From assembly GCF_003885045.1 (NCBI RefSeq), contig NZ_RHJS01000002.1, positions 1-64,000 on the forward strand: DNA of 64,000 nucleotides. The letters run 5' to 3'. Below are positions 1 to 8,477 of the stretch, piece by piece. The notes under the pieces were generated by a model. That model was not told the DNA's origin and did not search any database. It saw nothing but the letters and a program-made list of their open reading frames with translations. Origin of the DNA: Schaedlerella arabinosiphila (lineage in GTDB: Bacteria > Bacillota > Clostridia > Lachnospirales > Lachnospiraceae). Each line of letters starts with the position of its first letter. The first letter of the stretch is position 1. The position numbers and the translations under genes are program-made.

Positions 1-101
1 GTTTTCAGATAGAATAACCCCAGTAATATCGCGGGTTGAAGCCAACAAGACGGGTGAACACCGGTGAGTGGAACATCGGATTTCGTCCATATATTAACTA
101 A
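1..101. other. Sequence junction upstream of a truncated permease gene
   Basis: The reading frame of the following permease gene has stop codons here (the first at 15-17), and the stretch does not encode the membrane segments expected before residue 1 of that gene. The reverse strand has an open frame from an ATG at about 90 that runs off the window edge; I do not recognise it. The stretch may be the end of an inserted element, a rearrangement point or an assembly join; the sequence alone does not decide. Confidence 0.4.
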
Positions 102-605
102 ATGACATTGGTTCAGGCTGTGCCGCCGATCACGCTGCTGATTCCGTACATGAGCCTGATTGTATCGCTGAAGCTGTTTAATACATATGGGGCGCTGGTG
201 CTTACTTATATGGTATTTACCCTGCCCTATGCGATATTGATGCTGACGGGGTATTTCAATACGCTTCCGAAGGATCTGGATGAAGCGGTTATGATTGACG
301 GAGGTACCAGATTCAAGGCATTATGGAGCGTCCTTGTACCGCCGTCGGTTCCGGGTCTTGTCTCGGTAGGGATGTACACGTTTATGCAGGCGTGGAATGA
401 GTATTTATTCGCACTGGCATTGACAAAGACCAATGATATGCGTACAGTGCCGGTAGGAATCAATTTGCTGATGGGGCAGCATGCCTATGAGTGGAATCAG
501 ATGATGGCGATGAGTGTACTTGGTTCTCTGCCGATTTTATTCCTGTTCCTGTTCTTCCAGAAATATTTCATTGCAGGTATGACGGCAGGATCGGTAAAGA
601 ATTAG
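102..605 (+). CDS. Carbohydrate ABC transporter permease (MalG type), 5'-truncated
   Basis: This is the C-terminal 167 residues of an inner-membrane permease of a sugar ABC importer; intact family members have about 275-300 residues. The EAA loop that contacts the ATPase is present at about residue 62 (DEAVMIDGG), and several hydrophobic segments surround it, including one near the C-terminus (LPILFLFLFF). The first ATG falls inside a conserved region that normally lies mid-protein (QAVPPITLLIP), so about 110 N-terminal residues and two or more membrane segments are missing. The frame upstream is closed by stops. It sits 16 bases before a sugar kinase gene and probably belonged to a sugar uptake operon. 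It is unlikely to work as it stands. Confidence 0.8.
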   Translation: MTLVQAVPPITLLIPYMSLIVSLKLFNTYGALVLTYMVFTLPYAILMLTGYFNTLPKDLDEAVMIDGGTRFKALWSVLVPPSVPGLVSVGMYTFMQAWNEYLFALALTKTNDMRTVPVGINLLMGQHAYEWNQMMAMSVLGSLPILFLFLFFQKYFIAGMTAGSVKN

Positions 606-621
606 AAAAGGAGTAGGCAGG

Positions 622-1938
622 ATGGACTTGAAACAGAAATATATTGAGGCATATGAGGATCTGGACCGATTGGTTCAGGCAAGGATCAGTGGGGAACGTT
701 ATCCGGCGATGGGATATACAAGCAATCTTGACCTGCTATGCGACTTTAAAACGGAACGTCTGAACCGGCTTCTTGAAGAGCATATACCGGGGGTGCAGCT
801 TTCCAAAATGAAAGCGGCACCAAAGATCCGGACGATGCAGGATTTGCTGGAAACAATGGTATATTACTGCTCCAACGGGATCGGCGGGGAGGCCGATGTG
901 GAGAATGTGGAACTTGTAAAAGAGCTCTTTGATTTTAAATACGGCATGGGCGGCACTGCAGTCCAGGCGGCGTTGGCGCTGAGCGGTGTGGGATGCCCGT
1001 CGATTGTGCATCTGACGGATGACTCGAAGGAAGTGTGTGATATTTTAGAGACCCCGTGGGTGTACACCGTATCGCGGGAAGGCCGGCTCGTGCATACGGA
1101 TGAAATCAGGCAGACTCAGGAGCAGGAACCTCATTTCATCATCCAGTTCAAAAAGGGAGATAAAATATGCCTGGGAGGGCAGGAAGTCGTAATCCCGTGC
1201 TCGAATCGACTGATACTCACAAAAATCACTGTAAACGAGTTTGTGCCGTTTTCTAAGCCGTATTTTCAGTGGATCGAACAGAATGCCCGAAAGGTAAGCA
1301 GCAATGTACTATCCAGTTTTAATGCGCTTTTAGATCCGGAACTTTTAAAGGAGCGGCTGGGCTATACAAAGCAGCATATTGAAAAATACAGAAAAAACAA
1401 TCCGGAGGGAATCGTCTTTTTCGAAGATGCACATTTCCACAGCATAGATGTGAAAAAGCTCTGCCTGGAAACGGTCGGGGAAAGCGTGGACATTCTGAGT
1501 ATGAACGAGGAGGAGTTAAATCATACTTTAAATGAAATGTATCATCTGGATGTCCATGTGGACGACATCCTTTCCTGTGTGGAAGGCGCAAAATCAATCC
1601 GCAGCATGTTCGGCGTCCGCAGAGGGGTGATCATCCATACGAAAGATTATTCCATGTATGTAGGAGAACCGCTTAAGGCGGATATTGAAAAAGGCTTGAT
1701 CTATGGAAACCTGCTGGCAACGGCAAAAGCGAAGCATGGCTGGTACGGCACGAAAGAACAGATAAAAGAAGTGCTGGAATTTGGTTTCAGCGACAGGGGC
1801 GTGAAGAATTTTCAGGCGGTTCAGGAAAGTAAATACGCAGGGGAAGCTGTTTTGGTCCCATCGAAGTATATTGACAAGCCGAGATATACAATCGGCCTGG
1901 GAGACTCTTTTGTGGGCGGCGTACAGATGTGTTTTTAA
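622..1938 (+). CDS. ADP-dependent phosphofructokinase/glucokinase family sugar kinase
   Basis: A 438-residue ribokinase-fold enzyme matching the ADP-dependent PFK/GK family, which phosphorylates a sugar or sugar phosphate using ADP. Visible signs are an N-terminal substrate region (SNLDLLCDF), a glycine patch (GGTAVQAALAL, about residue 113), an NxxE metal-binding motif (SMNEEEL, about 295) and the C-terminal catalytic GxGD (GLGDSFVGG, about 425). An AAAAGGAG ribosome site precedes the ATG. It lies between the truncated permease and a class II aldolase gene, so it probably makes the phosphoketose that the aldolase cleaves. The substrate is unknown. The family call is good; ADP as donor is known of the family and not visible in the sequence. 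Confidence 0.75.
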   Translation: MDLKQKYIEAYEDLDRLVQARISGERYPAMGYTSNLDLLCDFKTERLNRLLEEHIPGVQLSKMKAAPKIRTMQDLLETMVYYCSNGIGGEADVENVELVKELFDFKYGMGGTAVQAALALSGVGCPSIVHLTDDSKEVCDILETPWVYTVSREGRLVHTDEIRQTQEQEPHFIIQFKKGDKICLGGQEVVIPCSNRLILTKITVNEFVPFSKPYFQWIEQNARKVSSNVLSSFNALLDPELLKERLGYTKQHIEKYRKNNPEGIVFFEDAHFHSIDVKKLCLETVGESVDILSMNEEELNHTLNEMYHLDVHVDDILSCVEGAKSIRSMFGVRRGVIIHTKDYSMYVGEPLKADIEKGLIYGNLLATAKAKHGWYGTKEQIKEVLEFGFSDRGVKNFQAVQESKYAGEAVLVPSKYIDKPRYTIGLGDSFVGGVQMCF

Positions 1939-1976
1939 AATTTGAAGTATAAAAGAAATTTTATTTTTTGGAATTA

Positions 1977-2005
1977 TTGACAGAAAAAAACAGGTGGATT
2001 ATTAT
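1977..2005 (+). promoter_or_regulatory. Sigma-A type promoter of the aldolase gene
   Basis: TTGACA (1977-1982), a 17-base spacer and TATTAT (2000-2005) precede the aldolase start by 30 bases. This suggests that the aldolase, RpiR regulator and isomerase genes form their own transcript, separate from the kinase. Confidence 0.7.
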
Positions 2006-2034
2006 AATAATAGTATTTTATGGAGGTAAGGATT

Positions 2035-2898
2035 ATGTTAATGAATATGAAGGATATTTTGGCTGTTGCGAAGGAAAATAAATTTGCGCTTCCGGCGTTT
2101 AATATCAGTGACTATTCTATGTTTCTTGGTATCATGGAGGTGTGTGAAGAGACAAACTCACCGGTTATTATAGAGATTCATCCGGACGAGCTGAGTTTCA
2201 TCGGCTCAGAGATGGTGACGGCGATCAAAGAGAAAGCATATAAATCACCGATTCCAGTATGTATTCATTTGGATCACTGCAGTGATTTTGGAAAAATTAT
2301 GTGGGCGATCCAGAGCGGCTTTACTTCTGTAATGTTTGACGGGGCGGAGCTTCCTTTTGAGGAAAATATTGCAGGGACAAAGAAGGTTATCGAGGCGGCG
2401 CATCCGGTCAATGTATCTGTTGAGGCGGAACTTGGGACAATTGGCACGACAGACCCGGACGAGATGGAAGGAGGCGCTGCTGAGATCATCTATACAGATC
2501 CGGAGGACGCGTTCAAGTTTATCGCTGAGACAGGTGTTGATACGCTGGCAGTCGCAATCGGAACCTGCCATGGCCTGTATCCCGCAGGCATGAAGCCGGA
2601 GCTTAAACTGGATATCCTGAAAGAGATCGCATCAAAAGTGGACATTCCGCTGGTGCTTCACGGCGGTTCGAATAACCCGGACAAGGAGATTGGGGAGTCT
2701 GTTACACTTGGAATTAATAAGATCAACATTTCTTCCGATATCAAGGCGGCATACTTTGAGAAGATGAGGGAGGTTCTTGAGGACAAGAGCCTAAGAGAGC
2801 CGAACGTGATTGAGCCTGAATGCATGAAGGCGATGAAAGAAGTTGCAAAACATAAGCTGGAGTTGTTCCAGACAATCGGAAAAGCGGATTTATATTAA
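2035..2898 (+). CDS. Class II fructose-bisphosphate/tagatose-bisphosphate aldolase family protein
   Basis: A zinc-dependent aldolase that reversibly cleaves a ketose phosphate into dihydroxyacetone phosphate and an aldehyde. Family motifs are present: the catalytic and zinc region HLDHC (about residue 79), GTCHGLY with a zinc-ligand histidine (about 176) and LHGGS (about 208). The length of 287 residues is normal. I place the start at the ATG at 2035 because GGAGGT lies just before it, at the right spacing; the ATG at 2020 overlaps that site. The usual NTD-type phosphate-site motif reads NISSDIK here, so the substrate may differ from fructose bisphosphate. It has its own promoter and is followed by a sugar-phosphate regulator. 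Confidence 0.85.
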   Translation: MLMNMKDILAVAKENKFALPAFNISDYSMFLGIMEVCEETNSPVIIEIHPDELSFIGSEMVTAIKEKAYKSPIPVCIHLDHCSDFGKIMWAIQSGFTSVMFDGAELPFEENIAGTKKVIEAAHPVNVSVEAELGTIGTTDPDEMEGGAAEIIYTDPEDAFKFIAETGVDTLAVAIGTCHGLYPAGMKPELKLDILKEIASKVDIPLVLHGGSNNPDKEIGESVTLGINKINISSDIKAAYFEKMREVLEDKSLREPNVIEPECMKAMKEVAKHKLELFQTIGKADLY

Positions 2899-2927
2899 AA
2901 TAATATACAATAGTCGGGGTGGCAAAG

Positions 2928-3776
2928 TTGAGTGAGAGGGATTTTCTGAAAAGAGAGGTGCTTGATGTGATCAAGGAGCAGTACGATCTTATTTTTTCCG
3001 CCGAGAAGAAGGTGGCGGATTTCGTATTGCAGAATCCTCAGAAAGCAGTAGAATGTAATGTTTCAGAACTTGCAAAACACAGTGGAGTCAGTGATGCTAC
3101 GATTGTGCGGATGTGCCATCATATCGGATATACGGGATACTACCAGTTCAGGATCACGCTTGCGAGGGACTTGGGAAAGCAGCAGTATAACAGTATTGAG
3201 AGCATTGAAAGTAAAGACAGTGTTGAGGCGATGTTCGGGGAATTTGCGAAGTCGATGCTGGTCATGGGAAGAAGGCTGGATCTGGAAGTGATGCGGGCCT
3301 GCGTCAATCTGTTGAAAAACTGCAAAGTCGCCCATATCATGGCGGTGGGAAATACGAGTCCTCTGGCGCAGTATATGGGATTCCGTCTGGGACGTCTGGG
3401 GATTAAGAGTACATATAATGTCGCGCCGGAATATTTCCTTAACCATGTGAATCTGGCGGATGAAGGTGATATTCTGATTGCCATATCACAGTCGGGTACG
3501 TCAAGACAGGTCATCCAGGGGATGGAGCTGGGAAAAGAAAAGGGGCTTAAAATGATCGCCATTACGGCGTGCGGCCAGACGCCTGTATCTGACCTGGCAG
3601 ATTATGTACTGCTGTCCGCAGGGATTGAAGAACCGTTCAGTTATTACAAGAGTTATGCGCATCTGAATGAAACGGCCATCATTGACGCTTTGCTTAACTT
3701 TGTCACCAACGAGGAGCTTATTAAGATGAGACAGGCTGACAAACCGGAGATGATTTTGTCAGAATATAAGATTTAA
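2928..3776 (+). CDS. MurR/RpiR family transcriptional regulator
   Basis: The N-terminal 80 residues form an RpiR-type helix-turn-helix (VSELAKHSGVSDATIVRMC), and the C-terminal half is a SIS sugar-phosphate-binding domain (AVGNTSPLAQYMGFRLGRLG and ISQSGTSRQV). Such proteins sense a pathway sugar phosphate and control their neighbours. The best start is TTG at 2928, preceded by GGGGTGG; a GTG at 2919 lacks a ribosome site. It lies between the aldolase and isomerase genes and is the likely local regulator of this sugar locus, with a phosphosugar made by the upstream kinase as the probable effector. Confidence 0.87.
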   Translation: MSERDFLKREVLDVIKEQYDLIFSAEKKVADFVLQNPQKAVECNVSELAKHSGVSDATIVRMCHHIGYTGYYQFRITLARDLGKQQYNSIESIESKDSVEAMFGEFAKSMLVMGRRLDLEVMRACVNLLKNCKVAHIMAVGNTSPLAQYMGFRLGRLGIKSTYNVAPEYFLNHVNLADEGDILIAISQSGTSRQVIQGMELGKEKGLKMIAITACGQTPVSDLADYVLLSAGIEEPFSYYKSYAHLNETAIIDALLNFVTNEELIKMRQADKPEMILSEYKI

Positions 3777-3806
3777 TAAGATCAGGTGGTGCAGGAGGAG
3801 AATGTT

Positions 3807-4490
3807 ATGAAACGTTCCAGAATTAATGAAGTGATAAAAGACATGGAAGCCCTGATCAAGGAACATGGATTTGAGATTCCCCCATTTGCAAAATGGAGCG
3901 CAAAAGACTGGGAGAATGTCGGGCATGAATATGATGAGATCCGTGATAACTGCCTTGGGTGGGATATTACGGATTATGGGCTTGGAGACTTTGACAAGGT
4001 GGGATTCTCGCTGCTGACTATCCGCAACGGAAACCGGAACCAACCGGAAAAATATCCCAAGACTTATGCCGAGAAACTACTCATGCTCTATGCGGGGCAG
4101 ACGGCTCCGATGCATTTCCACTGGTATAAGATGGAGGACATTATTAACCGCGGGGGAAATGATATCTACATTACTGTGTTTAACGGAGCAAAAGACGGCA
4201 GTATGCTTGATACGGATGTGACGGTATATTCCGACGGCAGGGAAGAGGTAGTGCCTGCGGGGACGAAAGTGCTGTTAAAGCCGGGGCAGAGCATTACGAT
4301 CATGCCATATATGTATCATGACTTTATCGTGCCGGAGACGGGAGGGGCTGTGCTCCTCGGGGAAGTGTCCATGTGTAATGACGATGAGAATGACAATCGT
4401 TTTTATGAGCCGATCGGACGTTTTCCGGAAATAGAAGAGGATGAAGCACCGTACCGTTTGCTTTGCAATGAGTATCCGGCGGCTGAGTGA
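3807..4490 (+). CDS. D-lyxose ketol-isomerase family protein
   Basis: A cupin-fold sugar isomerase of the D-lyxose isomerase family, whose studied members interconvert D-lyxose and D-xylulose and also D-mannose and D-fructose using a divalent metal. The metal-binding set can be seen: the HxH in MHFHWYKMED (about residue 103), the acidic residue after it and a later histidine in MYHDF (about 170). The length (227) fits. The ATG at 3807 is favoured by AGGAGG at 3793-3798. It is the last gene of the locus before a strong terminator. It would supply the ketose that the kinase and aldolase then break down. Confidence 0.85.
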   Translation: MKRSRINEVIKDMEALIKEHGFEIPPFAKWSAKDWENVGHEYDEIRDNCLGWDITDYGLGDFDKVGFSLLTIRNGNRNQPEKYPKTYAEKLLMLYAGQTAPMHFHWYKMEDIINRGGNDIYITVFNGAKDGSMLDTDVTVYSDGREEVVPAGTKVLLKPGQSITIMPYMYHDFIVPETGGAVLLGEVSMCNDDENDNRFYEPIGRFPEIEEDEAPYRLLCNEYPAAE

Positions 4491-4559
4491 GAAAGATGGT
4501 GCGGGTGATACTATATGTATTGAGCTGCCAACGGTCAGATTAGAATTTGTCATATGAGG

Positions 4560-4587
4560 AGAGGGCGGAAGAATCCGTCCTCTTTTT
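4560..4587 (+). terminator. Rho-independent terminator after the sugar locus
   Basis: A 10-base-pair stem (AGAGGGCGGA with TCCGTCCTCT, one G-T pair), an AGAA loop and a run of five T. Confidence 0.88.
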
Positions 4588-4632
4588 GATAACGTAAGAT
4601 TTGCCATAATAACCAAAAAAGACATTTTTTTA

Positions 4633-4661
4633 TTGAACTTGCAGTGCATCACAGGTATAAT
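4633..4661 (+). promoter_or_regulatory. Sigma-A type promoter of the IMP synthesis genes
   Basis: TTGAAC (4633-4638), a 17-base spacer and a perfect TATAAT (4656-4661), 30 bases before the purO start. Confidence 0.8.
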
Positions 4662-4691
4662 GGACATATTCGAAGAAAGGAGAGGCATCTT

Positions 4692-5405
4692 ATGAACATG
4701 TTATCCATTGAGCAGGAGTTAAAGAACAATTCTTATCCGGGAAGAGGGATCATCCTTGGGAAAAGCGCGGACGGCGAGAGTGCGGCGGCGGCGTACTTTA
4801 TCATGGGGCGCAGCGTGAACAGCAGGAACCGCATCTTTGTGGAAGACGGGGAAGGAATCCGGACACAGGCGTTTGATCCGGCGAAGCTGACAGACCCGAG
4901 CCTGGTGATCTATGCGCCGGTGCGTGTACTCGGCAATAAGACCATCGTGACCAATGGGGACCAGACAGACACGATCTACGAAGGTATGGACAGGCAGATG
5001 ACATTTGAACAGGCGCTGCGTTCCAGGGAATTTGAGCCGGACGCTCCCAACTATACGCCTCGTATCTCCGGGATCATGCATGTGGAGAACGGAACATATA
5101 ATTATGCCATGTCGATTTTAAAGAGCAGCAATGGAAATCCGGATAGCTGCAGCCGGTATACATTCGCCTATGAGAACCCGGCGGCGGGGGAAGGGCATTT
5201 TATACATACCTATATGCACGACGGCGATCCGCTGCCCAGCTTTGAAGGGGAACCGAAGCTGATCTCCATCCCGGATGACATGGAAGCCTTTACAGAGCTT
5301 CTGTGGAACAGTCTGAATGAAGAAAATAAGGTCTCTCTCTTTGTAAGATATATCAATATCAGGAGCGGAAAATACGAAACCAGGATCGTGAACAAGAATC
5401 AATAG
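4692..5405 (+). CDS. IMP cyclohydrolase, PurO type
   Basis: Catalyses the last step of de novo IMP synthesis, ring closure of FAICAR to IMP. The 237-residue protein resembles the stand-alone (archaeal PurO-like) cyclohydrolase family and not the N-terminal half of bacterial PurH; family-like stretches are SYPGRGIILGKS near the start and PNYTPRISG at about residue 121. The start is the ATG at 4692, just after a GAAAGGAG site; earlier in-frame ATGs lie before or within the promoter. The AICAR formyltransferase follows 27 bases later, so together the two genes replace bifunctional PurH. Confidence 0.85.
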   Translation: MNMLSIEQELKNNSYPGRGIILGKSADGESAAAAYFIMGRSVNSRNRIFVEDGEGIRTQAFDPAKLTDPSLVIYAPVRVLGNKTIVTNGDQTDTIYEGMDRQMTFEQALRSREFEPDAPNYTPRISGIMHVENGTYNYAMSILKSSNGNPDSCSRYTFAYENPAAGEGHFIHTYMHDGDPLPSFEGEPKLISIPDDMEAFTELLWNSLNEENKVSLFVRYINIRSGKYETRIVNKNQ

Positions 5406-5432
5406 AAAAAAGAAAGGCAGGAGCTGCGACAG

Positions 5433-6611
5433 ATGAAAGAATTAGAATTAAAATATGGCTGCAACCCGAATCAGAAACCATCCAGGATCTATATGCAGGA
5501 CGGAAGCGACCTTCCCATTGAAGTACTTTGCGGACGTCCGGGATACATCAACTTTCTGGATGCATTCAACGGCTGGCTGCTGGTGAGTGAGATGAAGAAA
5601 GCCACCGGGCTTCCGGCTGCGACTTCCTTCAAGCATGTCTCCCCCGCAGGCGCCGCGGTGGGCCTGCCGCTCTCAGAGACACTTGCGAAGATCTACTGGG
5701 TGGATGACTTAGGAGAGCTTTCTCCGCTTGCGTGCGCCTATGCAAGGGCCAGGGGGGCTGACCGGATGTCCTCCTTCGGAGATTTCATCGCGTTGTCAGA
5801 CGTGTGCGACGCAGATACGGCAAGGCTGATCAAACGTGAGGTATCCGACGGCGTGATCGCGCCGGGATATGAGCCGGAGGCGCTGGAGCTGTTAAAGCAG
5901 AAGAAAAAAGGAAACTATAACGTGATTCAGATTGACCCCTCTTACGAGCCGGCGCCGCTGGAGCACAAGGAAGTATTCGGAATCACATTTGAACAGGGAA
6001 GAAATGAATTAAAGATCGACGACGAGTTTTTTGCGAAGGTGGTAACCGCCAACAAAGAGATTCCGGAAAATGCAAAGAGGGATCTGGCGATCTCCATGAT
6101 CACACTGAAATATACCCAGTCCAATTCCGTATGCTATGTAAAAGACGGACAGGCGATCGGGATCGGAGCCGGGCAGCAGTCCAGAATCCACTGTACCCGT
6201 CTGGCGGGCCAGAAAGCGGACAACTGGTGGTTAAGACAGGCGCCGCAGGTTCTGGGTCTGCAGTTTAAGGAGGGCATCGGACGGGCGGACCGGGACAATG
6301 CCATTGACCTGTATATCGGAGAAGAGTATATGGACGTTCTTGCGGACGGCGTATGGGAGAAGACCTTCCAGGTAAAACCGGACGTATTTACAAGGGAAGA
6401 GAAGCGGGCATGGCTGGACAAGATGACCGACGTATCCCTGGGGTCTGACGCGTTTTTCCCGTTTGGGGACAACATTGAGCGGGCTCATAAGAGCGGAGTA
6501 AAATATGTGGCGCAGCCCGGAGGTTCCGTGCGGGACGACCATGTGATTGAGGCATGCGACAAATACGGCATGGCAATGGCGTTTACGGGACTCCGTCTGT
6601 TCCATCATTAA
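5433..6611 (+). CDS. Phosphoribosylaminoimidazolecarboxamide (AICAR) formyltransferase, stand-alone
   Basis: Transfers a formyl group from 10-formyltetrahydrofolate to AICAR, giving FAICAR for the cyclohydrolase encoded just upstream. The 392-residue protein carries the transformylase half of PurH only: FKHVSPAGAA (about residue 65) corresponds to the conserved KHxxPxG substrate motif, and GAGQQSRIHCTRLAG (about 247) to the folate and catalytic region. There is no cyclohydrolase domain. A GCAGGAG ribosome site precedes the ATG. It is co-transcribed with purO from the 4633 promoter. Confidence 0.9.
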   Translation: MKELELKYGCNPNQKPSRIYMQDGSDLPIEVLCGRPGYINFLDAFNGWLLVSEMKKATGLPAATSFKHVSPAGAAVGLPLSETLAKIYWVDDLGELSPLACAYARARGADRMSSFGDFIALSDVCDADTARLIKREVSDGVIAPGYEPEALELLKQKKKGNYNVIQIDPSYEPAPLEHKEVFGITFEQGRNELKIDDEFFAKVVTANKEIPENAKRDLAISMITLKYTQSNSVCYVKDGQAIGIGAGQQSRIHCTRLAGQKADNWWLRQAPQVLGLQFKEGIGRADRDNAIDLYIGEEYMDVLADGVWEKTFQVKPDVFTREEKRAWLDKMTDVSLGSDAFFPFGDNIERAHKSGVKYVAQPGGSVRDDHVIEACDKYGMAMAFTGLRLFHH

Positions 6612-6632
6612 GAAGAAAAAGCGGAGGCAGGC

Positions 6633-7073
6633 ATGGTATTGGAATCAAAAAGCCCGGAGGATACATTTCAGATCGGGATGCGTCTCGGGCAACTGGCGAA
6701 AGCGGGAGAAGTATACACGCTGACCGGTGACCTGGGAGTCGGAAAAACCGTATTTACACAGGGATTTGCGAAGGGGCTGGGGATTGATGAGCCCGTGAAC
6801 AGCCCCACCTTTACGATCCTGCAGATCTATGAGGGCGGCAGGCTGCCCCTGTACCATTTTGACGTTTACCGGATCGGAAGCGTGGAAGAGATGGACGAGA
6901 CCGGGTTTGAAGAATATATGACGGGAGAAGGGGTTTCCCTGATCGAATGGGCGGACCTGATCCGGGAAATCCTGCCCGGAGAGCGCACCCGGATCCGGAT
7001 CGAAAAGGATCTGGAAAAGGGGTTTGACTATCGACGGATTACGGTTGAAGCGGCAGAAGAGTGTTTGGATTGA
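6633..7073 (+). CDS. tRNA threonylcarbamoyladenosine biosynthesis ATPase TsaE
   Basis: TsaE is the ATPase that cycles with the TsaB-TsaD complex making N6-threonylcarbamoyl adenosine (t6A37) in ANN-decoding tRNAs. The Walker A motif is at about residue 31 (GDLGVGKTVF), followed by the family signature SPTFTILQIYEG and HFDVYR, and later a Walker-B-like IEWAD. The length of 146 residues is typical. TsaB and TsaD are encoded downstream in the same direction, so the cytoplasmic t6A machinery except TsaC is here. Confidence 0.93.
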   Translation: MVLESKSPEDTFQIGMRLGQLAKAGEVYTLTGDLGVGKTVFTQGFAKGLGIDEPVNSPTFTILQIYEGGRLPLYHFDVYRIGSVEEMDETGFEEYMTGEGVSLIEWADLIREILPGERTRIRIEKDLEKGFDYRRITVEAAEECLD

Positions 7074-7144
7074 TCCTGCCGCAAGCTGATGTGGCATTTA
7101 TAGGCGATTCCGTATATCAGACATGGAAAGAAAGGATGTATGAC

Positions 7145-8323
7145 ATGAAGGTGCTGGCAATAGACAGTTCCGGGCTGACGGCATCGGTTGCCGTTGTGGA
7201 AGACAGCCGCACGATAGCGGAATATACGGTGGATTATAAAAAGACGCATTCCCAGACTTTGCTGCCCATGATCGATGAGGTGGCAAAGATGACGGAGCTG
7301 GAACTCTCGGACATAGACGCCATAGCCGTGTCAGGAGGGCCCGGGTCATTTACCGGGCTCAGGATCGGTTCGGCCACGGCGAAGGGGCTGGGGCTTGCAC
7401 TGGATAAGCCGCTGATCCATGTGCCTACGGTAGACGGGCTTGCCTACCAGGTGTACGGCTGCGGGGATATCATCTGTCCCATCATGGACGCGCGCAGGAA
7501 CCAGGTCTACACGGGAATCTATACATTCTCCGCAAAGGCGGGAAAAAAAGAAGGAACCCGGGAGGTGGAGCCTGTTTTTCAGGTGCTGCGAATGCAGATG
7601 GCCATTGCCGTGGAGGATCTGATCCGACGGCTGAACAACTATAACAGGCCGGTGGTGTTCCTGGGGGACGGAGTGCCGGTTTACCGGGAAATGCTGTCTG
7701 CGGGACTTGAGGTTCCCTATTCGTTTGCGCCCTCCTATATGAACCGGCAGCGGGCGGCCGTGATCGGCGCGCTGGGAATCCGTTATTACAAAGCGGGAAA
7801 ATATGAAACCGCTATGGAGCATCAGCCGGAATACCTGCGGCAGTCCCAGGCGGAGCGGGAGCGTGCCCAGCGGGAGCGGACGGCAAAGACCCTGATCCGG
7901 GAGATGAAAGCCGAGGACGCGGCGGCTGTCGCGGAGATTGAGTATCAGACATTTCCGGATCATTGGAGTCAGAATGCCGTACTGGATACACTCTCAAACC
8001 CGCAGACCGTCTGCCTGCTTGCGGAAAAGGCGGGCAAGGCCGCGGGATATCTGCTTGCCTATCTGGCAGGCGGCGAGGCGGAGATCGCCCGGATCGCCGT
8101 GCCGGAAGGGTTGAAAAGGCAGGGTATTGGGAAAAAACTGCTGCAGCTTCTGGAGGAGACCTGTAAAGAGAAGCAGGTCGGAAGGCTTCTTCTGGATGTG
8201 CGGGAAAGCAACCGGGAGGCAAGGGCGTTTTATCAAAAAATGGCGTTCCAGGAGGACGGGGTACGGAAAGGATTCTACCAGTCGCCGGCGGAGGACGCGG
8301 TACTGATGAGCAGGGAGCTGTAG
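7145..8323 (+). CDS. TsaB-RimI fusion: t6A synthesis protein TsaB with ribosomal S18 N-acetyltransferase domain
   Basis: Residues 1-230 are TsaB, the ASKHA-fold partner that supports TsaD in t6A formation (AIDSSG at 5, GGPGSFTGLRIG at about 64). Residues from about 245 to 392 are a GNAT acetyltransferase of RimI type, with the acetyl-CoA loop RQGIGKKL at about 325 and an NREARAFYQKMAF stretch near the end. Separate tsaB and rimI genes are often adjacent; here they are one polypeptide. I start at ATG 7145 because AAAGG lies 9 bases before it; an upstream in-frame ATG at 7136 touches the ribosome site, and still earlier starts would overlap tsaE. Confidence 0.9.
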   Translation: MKVLAIDSSGLTASVAVVEDSRTIAEYTVDYKKTHSQTLLPMIDEVAKMTELELSDIDAIAVSGGPGSFTGLRIGSATAKGLGLALDKPLIHVPTVDGLAYQVYGCGDIICPIMDARRNQVYTGIYTFSAKAGKKEGTREVEPVFQVLRMQMAIAVEDLIRRLNNYNRPVVFLGDGVPVYREMLSAGLEVPYSFAPSYMNRQRAAVIGALGIRYYKAGKYETAMEHQPEYLRQSQAERERAQRERTAKTLIREMKAEDAAAVAEIEYQTFPDHWSQNAVLDTLSNPQTVCLLAEKAGKAAGYLLAYLAGGEAEIARIAVPEGLKRQGIGKKLLQLLEETCKEKQVGRLLLDVRESNREARAFYQKMAFQEDGVRKGFYQSPAEDAVLMSREL

Positions 8324-8386
8324 AGGAGATGCCAGGCAGCATATTGCTGTTCATCCCGCTGGTGCCGGATATCCAGCCATGGGAAC

Positions 8387-8424
8387 GTTTCCCAGTGGGA
8401 AACAGAAGAGAAAACAGTTATAAT
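8387..8424 (+). promoter_or_regulatory. Promoter with overlapping perfect inverted repeat
   Basis: TATAAT at 8419-8424 is preceded, at the -35 distance, by the perfect inverted repeat GTTTCCC-AGT-GGGAAAC (8387-8403). Another near-palindrome (GGGAA, CG, TTTCCC) overlaps its left half. The arrangement looks like an operator over a weak -35 region (TGGGAA), driving the small zinc-motif gene and possibly rnz and tsaD. Confidence 0.5.
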
Positions 8425-8477
8425 TTAGGCGTAACAGAACTCACAGAGTATTTGATCATACGGAGGAGGAGGATTGT

